Of a stretch of DNA of 64,000 nt, positions 57,602 through 64,000 are shown piece by piece (position 1 is the stretch's first letter; each line of letters begins with the position of its first letter). Source of the DNA: Legionella gratiana (GTDB lineage: Bacteria > Pseudomonadota > Gammaproteobacteria > Legionellales > Legionellaceae); assembly GCF_001467695.1 (NCBI RefSeq), contig NZ_LNYE01000029.1:510759-574758 (forward strand), in the 5' to 3' direction. The translations under genes were made by a program, and so were the position numbers. The notes under the pieces are model-generated. The model saw only the letters and a program-made list of their open reading frames with translations, searched no databases and had not been told where the DNA came from.

Positions 57602-58423
57602 TCAATGATGCTTATAAAATCCAACTCCTTTAATATCAGTCCACAACGTGGTTTGGTGGCAAAGGAAACATTGATCGACACGGGCTTCATGCTCATGAGC
57701 CACTTTTTTTGAAATCATATTAAAATGTTCCATATAATGACTGGGTGGCGCTTGATGGCATTGAGCACAATCCATTGAACTCGGAGATGGGTGCCTAAAT
57801 TCAGAGAGGCTCCAATGAGCCGTTTCATGACAAGCAGAACAATCGTCGCCAAATAACTTAAAGTGCTTGTCTTTGTTTTGATGGCAAGAGGCACAGCGTA
57901 AAGTCAGTTCTTGAGGTGATAAATGGGGGTTGACCAATACGGTTGGCCTATTGGATTCATTCTGCGCTAAAAAGAGCGTCACCTGATTAATAATCAACTG
58001 TTCTTCTTCATCATTTGCATTTGAAAAGGCACGAAGTTGCTGAAGTCCTAACGAAACCAAAGCATTGTGATCCATCTGCGTAATACGTGCCGTTCTGCCC
58101 TGGTGCTCTCTATGACATTCAACACAACTGCCTATGTTGGCATGAAAGGAGGTTGGCTGGCGTTTTAACAGAGATTCGTTGTTGGCATGGCAGACGATAC
58201 AGTTCGCTGCCTCAACCCCTTTCACTGGAGTGTGACACGCAGTGCAGTTGTGACTTAAAAACGAGTGGGCTTTGGAAAGTTCTCCGGGGCTTGCCATTCT
58301 TTGCCACTCCGCCACGTTCGTCAAACTGCTCACCTCATCTCCATGAGAAGACAGATAATAGGCCATAAAAGACAGTGCCGCGATTACGGTAAGGGCAGCG
58401 AGGGTAGCCCATCTCAGCTTCAT
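57602..58423 (-). CDS. Heptaheme c-type cytochrome
   Basis: 273 residues from ATG 58423, with AAGGTGG upstream and a 4-base overlap with the previous gene. An N-terminal hydrophobic anchor (WATLAALTVIAALSFMAYYL) is followed by seven CxxCH sites: CTACH, CIVCH, CVECH, CASCH, CSACH, CAQCH and CFLCH. The motifs form two clusters (three, then four), each with extra His for the sixth ligand. A periplasmic electron carrier, anchored to the inner membrane. It is the last gene of a three-gene electron-transfer operon. Confidence 0.92.
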   Translation of the reverse strand: MKLRWATLAALTVIAALSFMAYYLSSHGDEVSSLTNVAEWQRMASPGELSKAHSFLSHNCTACHTPVKGVEAANCIVCHANNESLLKRQPTSFHANIGSCVECHREHQGRTARITQMDHNALVSLGLQQLRAFSNANDEEEQLIINQVTLFLAQNESNRPTVLVNPHLSPQELTLRCASCHQNKDKHFKLFGDDCSACHETAHWSLSEFRHPSPSSMDCAQCHQAPPSHYMEHFNMISKKVAHEHEARVDQCFLCHQTTLWTDIKGVGFYKHH

Positions 58424-59181
58424 TGAAACCACCTTAATCCAAAATAAATTCCAGACCAAACGTGCAAACCCAGCAGAACATACAATACCAGTGCTGTAAT
58501 AATGTGACAGGTTAACCATTTTTGAAACAGGCGCTTGAAGTGCTCGTGAAAACGTATGGCGTATTCCAGCTCAGAGATGGCATCTGCTAAACACAAAGCG
58601 CGTACTTCTGCCGACTTGATTAACTGACCATCCAGTGCGGTGTCTTCAAGCAGCCAGGAAAGAAAGCGAGCTGTCATAAGATGTAATTTCCCGATGTTTT
58701 GCTTGGAGCGTGCGCTTTCTTGTAATTCTTGAGCTACGATTTGGTATTGCTTTTGTAATCCCAAAAGGATAGTCTTTTTTTCATCGATTTCCTGAGTCAT
58801 AAAGCCCATGAGATAACGGCCAATAAAACCACTGAGCGTGACAATGAGCGTCATAGCAGTCAAAGCAATACCTAAAGCGCTATTAAATTTATGCCCTGTA
58901 TGAATCAAGACTAAAATCGAGCCGATAATACCTGTGTAAATATGCCACGACAACAGGGTATTCATGGACACATAGTGTGTTACCCAATTTTTCAAAAATG
59001 AAATACGTTTAATAAAGAGGTAGAGTAGCGGAATGAGCATCAATATCGAGCCACTCACGCCAAAAACGCCACCCCAAAAGCTCCCGGCAAAACGAGAAGA
59101 TGTATGGACTGCAAAGCCTAGCCATGTGATAAGCATTAGAAGTACTAACCCCAAAACCATCATTCGTCCTTGCGCATTCAT
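58420..59181 (-). CDS. Cytochrome-b-like membrane protein
   Basis: 253 residues with about five spans. Likely heme-ligating His are in span 3 (LLSWHIYTGIIGSILVLIHT) and in the last span (HIITALVLYVLLGLHVWSGI), the bis-His spacing of cytochrome b561 or ferric-reductase-like proteins. A charged, coiled cytoplasmic or periplasmic segment (about 130-200) separates spans 4 and 5. It overlaps the oxidoreductase gene by one base (TAATG) and the cytochrome c gene by 4. It should carry electrons across the membrane between the two. Confidence 0.8.
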   Translation of the reverse strand: MNAQGRMMVLGLVLLMLITWLGFAVHTSSRFAGSFWGGVFGVSGSILMLIPLLYLFIKRISFLKNWVTHYVSMNTLLSWHIYTGIIGSILVLIHTGHKFNSALGIALTAMTLIVTLSGFIGRYLMGFMTQEIDEKKTILLGLQKQYQIVAQELQESARSKQNIGKLHLMTARFLSWLLEDTALDGQLIKSAEVRALCLADAISELEYAIRFHEHFKRLFQKWLTCHIITALVLYVLLGLHVWSGIYFGLRWFQ

Positions 59182-61064
59182 TAAGCATCCACCTCAATGT
59201 TTTGAGTCGCTTTGGCCTGACAGGCTAAGATAAGCCCCTGTTGTTTGTCTTCCTTTGAAAGCGCATCTTCACAAGCCATGGTCACTTCCCCTGACAGCAA
59301 GGTCACTTTACATAACCCGCATTGCCCGGTTCGGCACGCATTATCAATAGCAATCCCATTGGCTTCAGCGATTTCAAGAAGGGTACAGTCCGGCAGAATT
59401 GGAACCATTTTTTCAGATTTCCGAAAAGAAATCATCGCACGGGTTTCGGCTTTGATGGTGACTAAGTCTTCTTGAGCTATTTCTGGTTTCTTTTCTGGTC
59501 CAAATGCTTCTGTTAGAATCAAATCAGCGGGCACTTTAAGCTCTTTTAAGCTACCAAGGATGGCTTCCATCATCGCAGGAGGACCGCAAACGTGGATACG
59601 ATGTGAGGCAATATCAGGGACAAGATGGCTGATAATATTCTTGGTAAATAGGCCTTGTAACCCCATCCAAATGGTTCCCTCTGAACGCAGCATCGACGCA
59701 TACACATGGAGATTGAGGTATCTTTCTTGAAGTTGCTCTAATTCTTCGCGAAAGAGAAACTCACTGGTCGTGCGGCAACAGTACAGCAAATAAATGTCAT
59801 TGTGCCATCCAATATCGGTGAGGTAGCGGATGATACTCATCATCGGGGTAATACCAACCCCGCCACAAATCAATACGATGCTCTTTGCCTCTTCACCAGT
59901 AAAAGTAAATTTACCATTAGGCCCCATCACCTCCAGTAAATCCCCTTCCTTAATTTCGTCATGCAAATAACGGGAAAACAAGCCTTGTTCTTCCCGCTTG
60001 ACCGTAATGGCGCAATAATGCAATTGGGTTGGGGTGGAGGCCATGGTGTAACTGCGTCTTATCGTTTTACCATTAATTAAGGCGGTGAGCGTAATGAACT
60101 GGCCAGGATAATAGGTAAATGGCAAAGCCACCTCATGGGTTGATGCCAAATGATATGTTTTGATTCCTGGTGCTTCTTGAAAGATACGGCAAACACGAAG
60201 TTGTCCTTCCCATTTCTCTTCCGGTTCGGTGAGTGATCTCATGACCGGAAATTGCGGGACTGGACATTTATGAGCGGGGCAGGTAGGAGGCATAGTTGGG
60301 GCAGTTTCTGATGGCACTTTAGAAACTTGAGAGGATTTAATGGGCTCTACTGATGTTAAGGAAGGGGTTGGTTCAGGTGCTTTTGAGAATTGGGGTGGTG
60401 TCTGCGAAGATACAGCCGCATTTTGTTTGGTTAAGCGATCGAGCAGAGCAGCAGCTCTTCTCATTTTGAAAAAATACATCCAAATCATGACCAAAAAAAA
60501 CAGACCAAATAGAGCGATAATCGTTAAATGAAAAAAAGGCCCACCTAAGACACTCTCGGCTTGCGGACTACTTGGAAGAAGATTCATTTCTCGTTTAAAC
60601 CACTGCAAGGCGATGTCGCTTGGATTTTTTCCTTCAGACAGTGCGCGAAGTGCGGCCAGTGCACTCTCATATTGCGCAATCCCTTCCCGTAATTTCTCTA
60701 AAGCTTCTTGCATTTTAGCGTAATCGTTATTGTTGGATGCCAACAAAAGCTCGTTAAGTCCACCTTTCATGAGCGCCATGCCGGATGTGATGCGTTGATG
60801 TGCCTTTTGTTGAATTGCAAGGCGTTTTTCGGGGGATAATGTGGGTAAACTCATTAAAGAGGGGTAAAGTTCCTTAGAGGGAGTCCCTATATTTTTCATC
60901 ATACCACTCATTCCCTCGCCTTCTTTTTCTCCTTGATGATGGGCAGCATGGTCTTGTGCTGTGAGTTGAGCAAAGGAAACAGAAGCCATCGCCAACAGGA
61001 AAGAAATAGATACTGCTTGAACCCATAGAAATAGGAAAAACTTTTTAATGTATTGAAACAGCAT
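59181..61064 (-). CDS. Membrane FAD/NAD(P)/2Fe-2S oxidoreductase
   Basis: 627 residues from ATG 61064, after GGAGGGAAAGG. An N-terminal signal or anchor (FFLFLWVQAVSISFLLAMAS), a helical extracytoplasmic domain (about 30-170), one span (LTIIALFGLFFLVMIWMYFF) and a Pro-rich linker precede the catalytic part. FAD-binding RRSYTMAS, NAD(P)-binding LICGGVGITPMM and HVCGPPAMM make a ferredoxin-reductase module; the end is a plant-type 2Fe-2S domain (CRTGQCGLC...C). It oxidises NAD(P)H on the cytoplasmic side and feeds the b-type protein. Family-level analogy only; acceptor unknown. Confidence 0.88.
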   Translation of the reverse strand: MLFQYIKKFFLFLWVQAVSISFLLAMASVSFAQLTAQDHAAHHQGEKEGEGMSGMMKNIGTPSKELYPSLMSLPTLSPEKRLAIQQKAHQRITSGMALMKGGLNELLLASNNNDYAKMQEALEKLREGIAQYESALAALRALSEGKNPSDIALQWFKREMNLLPSSPQAESVLGGPFFHLTIIALFGLFFLVMIWMYFFKMRRAAALLDRLTKQNAAVSSQTPPQFSKAPEPTPSLTSVEPIKSSQVSKVPSETAPTMPPTCPAHKCPVPQFPVMRSLTEPEEKWEGQLRVCRIFQEAPGIKTYHLASTHEVALPFTYYPGQFITLTALINGKTIRRSYTMASTPTQLHYCAITVKREEQGLFSRYLHDEIKEGDLLEVMGPNGKFTFTGEEAKSIVLICGGVGITPMMSIIRYLTDIGWHNDIYLLYCCRTTSEFLFREELEQLQERYLNLHVYASMLRSEGTIWMGLQGLFTKNIISHLVPDIASHRIHVCGPPAMMEAILGSLKELKVPADLILTEAFGPEKKPEIAQEDLVTIKAETRAMISFRKSEKMVPILPDCTLLEIAEANGIAIDNACRTGQCGLCKVTLLSGEVTMACEDALSKEDKQQGLILACQAKATQNIEVDA

Positions 61065-61411
61065 CCTTTCCCTCCAAAGCGCACTGAACAAGCTGAGATT
61101 ATTTGTTTTCCTGCCTCTTATTAGTTTATCCCATATTCTGTAACAAATTTCCAATAACTTAAAAGGGTATGATTAGGAATTCATGCAGTCATTCATTCCA
61201 TGGATTAGAAACTCAACCAAATCAGTACGTTATTTGCTCTATTTTGAGGTTCTGTCTATTCTATAATAGAAGCTTTTTTAAGAGATGTCCTATGTGGAAT
61301 CTTAAAAAAGTGAAGGGACGGCACGCTTTGATACTTTACAGGGATCAATCGGTTAAGTGCTAATTCTGACATGGTAGTGAACATTATGATGCCAGGATGG
61401 AGGAATTTCCA

Positions 61412-61786
61412 ATGGCGAAGCAGTGGATGGTTTTAATAGGGTGTGTGGTCTTGAGTTTATTGACGACTGCTTCGTTAGCACAATATCGAAATGGTGTTTT
61501 TTCAGTGGAGTACTCAAAGGCCTCCCCTATAAAAAATATCCCTCTTAAAAAAGCCACATTAATAATCAAAATCTACTATTATGGATATCCCAAAGGGCAT
61601 TTCTCAGTGGTCACGGATGAAAAACAACATTTTATCATGGGTTATGATGATAAGTATCAAATCGCTCTCGAACTCATCGCCATTTCGGGACAGGAACAAT
61701 ATAAGGCCTTATGCCGTGGAGAATCGAAACCAGGGCAGTTGAAATTAATAGTCGTCTGTAACCCGTATAAGAAAAAGACCTTATAA
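61412..61786 (+). CDS. Small secreted protein, unknown
   Basis: 124 residues from ATG 61412, 7 bases after GGAGGA (61399-61404); ATG 61397 is in frame but has no ribosome site. The signal peptide ends TASLAQ. The mature part is beta-rich and Lys/Tyr-rich (IKIYYYGYPKGHFSVVTDEK) with two Cys (LCRGE, VVCNP) probably forming a disulphide. No family recognised. It stands alone between the divergent electron-transfer operon and the convergent N-ATPase genes. Confidence 0.65.
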   Translation: MAKQWMVLIGCVVLSLLTTASLAQYRNGVFSVEYSKASPIKNIPLKKATLIIKIYYYGYPKGHFSVVTDEKQHFIMGYDDKYQIALELIAISGQEQYKALCRGESKPGQLKLIVVCNPYKKKTL

Positions 61787-61817
61787 AGAGGCGGTGTGAC
61801 TTTTGCCTCATAGTGCT

Positions 61818-62687
61818 CTATGTGAACTCATGACCAATAATCGCTTGGGCGCTTTGCAAAATATTCTGAATTTCTTCCGTAATTTCTTCTTGGCGCATTA
61901 AATTAAGACGATGGTTTAATGCATTTTTTTTATTTTCTAACCGATCTAATGCCTGGTTTAAATGAAACAGTCTTTGATGATTCTCCGCAAAAAACGATTG
62001 ATAAAAAATCGCATAACACATGGCCAGTAAATAATGCTCCACCAAGTCAGCGAAAAACTGGTCTTTGGAACCATTCAAAACAGGTGGCACAGAAAAAGGA
62101 GGCGCAGGACTTATATCCAACTCTTTAAAGGGCTGCCAGGTTTTTACTTGAATTTGATTGTGCTCTTCCTCATTGAAGAGAACAGTCCATTGCCAAGAGT
62201 GCCATGTCTTATTTCTTTGCAATAAGGCTCTTTCTAACGTGTGTAACACGTTTGAAATCACGGCTGGGATTTCTTCAATGGCATTGGGTCCATCGATTGT
62301 TGCCATGACACGAGAATCATTAGCCATTTTTAATGCTAGTTTATGCCCTACAAGAACGAGTGCTGGTTCCCATTCAGAATGTTGCTCGTTGTGCGCGTCT
62401 AACTGATGAAGTACATTATCATTAAAAGAACCACAAAAGCCGCGTTCTGAGCCAATAAGAATAGAAACTAAGGGAGGATTTTCTTGTTGATTCATGGGGG
62501 GCATGGGATAGAAACTTAAAAAATCATGGCTCACCTCACGAATGGTTTTAATGACGTTGTCCTGCATGGAAAGACATTGAGTGATTTTGCCCAGTTCAAT
62601 GAAAGAAAGATTTTTCATGGCCGTCATAATGTGGCCAATTTCTTCTAAAGTATGAACATGTTCTTTGAGTTTGGTTCGTTTCGTCAT
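61818..62687 (-). CDS. atpG: N-type ATPase gamma subunit
   Basis: 289 residues. The opening KLKEHVHTLEEIGHIMTAMK is the long N-terminal helix of F1 gamma; SILIGSERGFCGSFNDNVLH is the conserved mid-region; the C-terminal helix RLENKKNALNHRLNLMRQEE pairs with it. The sequence is very divergent from housekeeping AtpG. It follows the alpha-subunit gene as the last gene of the operon, which is the order in N-ATPases (…A, G). It is the central rotor stalk of a second, probably Na+- or H+-linked, ATPase. Confidence 0.85.
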   Translation of the reverse strand: MTKRTKLKEHVHTLEEIGHIMTAMKNLSFIELGKITQCLSMQDNVIKTIREVSHDFLSFYPMPPMNQQENPPLVSILIGSERGFCGSFNDNVLHQLDAHNEQHSEWEPALVLVGHKLALKMANDSRVMATIDGPNAIEEIPAVISNVLHTLERALLQRNKTWHSWQWTVLFNEEEHNQIQVKTWQPFKELDISPAPPFSVPPVLNGSKDQFFADLVEHYLLAMCYAIFYQSFFAENHQRLFHLNQALDRLENKKNALNHRLNLMRQEEITEEIQNILQSAQAIIGHEFT

Positions 62688-62744
62688 GATACCATCCGGG
62701 TATTAAGTGATACTCATTGCTTTGGAGTGGATAATGAGTCCGTT

Positions 62745-64000
62745 CTATGCCATTAGCCATTCTTTTATCGCTTTTTTCCATTGTTCTCGTGGGCTTCCCA
62801 AGGATAAAGTGCTTTGTTTTATTTCTTCCTCTATTTTTTTGAGCATTTTGGGGATGTCTTCTAAATTCAATTCGTCAAAGAAACCCTCATTGTAAGCAAT
62901 AAGCCATGCGAGTTGAAATTCAATGGGTAGTGGTGAAAAACGTTCTTGTTTTAGAATTTCTCTTAAAACTCGCCCTTTTTGAATCTGCTTTTGCATTTTG
63001 GCATCCAGTTTCGCCCCAAAGCGGGTGAACAGTTCCAAATCAAGAAATTGCAGGTAATCCAGTTTCATTCGACCGGATTCTTTTTTAATTTGCGGATGCT
63101 GCGCTTTACCACCGACTCGTGAGACCGATTTGGTGATATCAATGGCGGGAAGAAATCCAGAAGAGAATAAGGATTCATCAAAAAAGATTTGCCCATCAGT
63201 GATGGAGATGAGATTCGTTGGAATATAAGTGGCCATTTCACCTTCTTTGGTTTCGATAATAGGCAACGCCGTCATACTACCGCCGCCCAGAGCAGGGGAA
63301 AGACAGGTGGAGCGTTCTAATAAACGGGAATGCAGATAAAAAATGTCCGCAGGAAATGCCTCACGTCCAGGAGGTCTACGCAGTAAAAGGGACAGTTCAC
63401 GATAACTATTGGCATGAGCACTCAAATCATCATAGATCACCAGGGCATCTAAGCCCTTTTTCATCCAGTGTTCGGCAATGGCGCACCCTGCAAAAGGAGC
63501 CAGATAAAGTAATCCTGGTAAGGCCGTCGCTTGGGCTACTACAACAGTCGTATAGTCCAATGCATTGGCTTCTTTTAATAATTGAATGGTAGAGCTTACC
63601 GTGGAACGTTTTTGGCCAATCAACACATAGACACAATACACTTTTTTATCTTTTTGATTCATCACAATGTCAAGGGCCAAAGCACTTTTACCAAGCCCAT
63701 TATCCCCAATCAGTAACTCCCTTTGTCCTTTTCCAATGGGAATTAGATTATCAAGCATCTTATTTCCTGTGTACAATGGTCGATTCACAAAGTCACGGTG
63801 AAGAATAGGTGGGGACAGCCTATCCAGTAATCCTTGTTCTTCATGGGGCGGAATCTCACCGCCGTCTAATGGATGGCCTAGAGGATCAATCACTCGCCCA
63901 AGCAGTTTATCACCTACAGGAATACTCAATACGCGTTTCAGAGGAAAAATAGGGGTGCCTGCCTTTAATTTTTTGGTTTGTACCAGCATCACAGCGCCAA
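62745..64000 (-). CDS. atpA: N-type ATPase alpha subunit (5' end outside window)
   Basis: About 418 C-terminal residues are inside; the frame is still open at the right edge ([14 protein letters not shown] before the core). Contents: [19 protein letters not shown], a variant P-loop [14 protein letters not shown] in place of the usual [47 protein letters not shown], and the C-terminal [20 protein letters not shown]. Catalytic/regulatory subunit of an F1 sector. The nonstandard P-loop and its position before atpG mark it as an N-ATPase, not the housekeeping enzyme. Confidence 0.9.
   Translation of the reverse strand, partial: GAVMLVQTKKLKAGTPIFPLKRVLSIPVGDKLLGRVIDPLGHPLDGGEIPPHEEQGLLDRLSPPILHRDFVNRPLYTGNKMLDNLIPIGKGQRELLIGDNGLGKSALALDIVMNQKDKKVYCVYVLIGQKRSTVSSTIQLLKEANALDYTTVVVAQATALPGLLYLAPFAGCAIAEHWMKKGLDALVIYDDLSAHANSYRELSLLLRRPPGREAFPADIFYLHSRLLERSTCLSPALGGGSMTALPIIETKEGEMATYIPTNLISITDGQIFFDESLFSSGFLPAIDITKSVSRVGGKAQHPQIKKESGRMKLDYLQFLDLELFTRFGAKLDAKMQKQIQKGRVLREILKQERFSPLPIEFQLAWLIAYNEGFFDELNLEDIPKMLKKIEEEIKQSTLSLGSPREQWKKAIKEWLMA

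Overview
The window reads as an accessory, probably integrative-element-borne region of a gammaproteobacterium, most likely Legionella or a close relative. I infer this from the moderate-to-low GC sequence, a divergent XRE-regulator/LvrA-like pair at the left edge of the kind that heads Legionella conjugative elements, stacked heavy-metal efflux cassettes, and an alternative (N-type) F-ATPase running off the right edge. No database search was possible; identities rest on motifs, gene order and gene length.

Left part (1-17.9 kb): a partial minus-strand gene and a divergent XRE repressor share a control region with three dyads. Next come a MerR relic, a secreted HVHP-motif protein and a small Gly/His lipoprotein. 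A tightly coupled run follows: a Ca2+-type P2A ATPase, an outer-membrane factor, a membrane-fusion protein, a Cus-type RND pump, an MBL/beta-CASP nuclease, an AMP-phosphorylase-like enzyme, a PRPP synthetase and a second Gly/His lipoprotein. A Cu+ ATPase (CopA) and a membrane diguanylate cyclase complete this part.

Middle (18-33 kb): a DUF4156-type lipoprotein precedes a second CBA efflux operon that ends in a helical periplasmic protein. Then come an LCMT-like methyltransferase, a minus-strand unit of a 26-residue peptide, a perfect hairpin and a 'DxMWH' protein (RiPP-like architecture), a RelE-type toxin-antitoxin pair and a third CBA operon of Cus type on the minus strand.

Right-middle (33-51 kb): a PhaC-like DUF3141 protein, a DUF2231 membrane protein, and a very large multicopper oxidase that appears to be a CopA-CopB fusion with tandem Met/His repeats. 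After these lie lipoproteins, a PepSY protein, a decayed solute-binding protein, a CzcCBA operon, and an ArsR-type regulator driving a CxxC mini-protein and a Zn/Cd ATPase (CadA), followed by a frameshifted fourth Gly/His lipoprotein.

Right part (52-64 kb): a Tn3-family element with perfect 32-bp terminal repeats, an intact tyrosine recombinase and a dead transposase. Then a DUF2933/ICMT-like/duplicated-membrane-protein operon, a three-gene electron-transfer operon (FAD/NAD/2Fe-2S oxidoreductase, b-type membrane protein, heptaheme cytochrome c), and the atpG and partial atpA genes of the N-ATPase.

Taken together: four RND efflux systems, three P-type ATPases, a periplasmic copper oxidase and several small metal-ligand-rich lipoproteins would clear Cu/Ag, Zn/Cd/Co and Ca/Mn from cytoplasm and periplasm. 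The nuclease/phosphorylase/PRPP set, DUF3141 protein, N-ATPase and electron-transfer operon look like an energy and nucleotide-salvage stress module carried on the same island.
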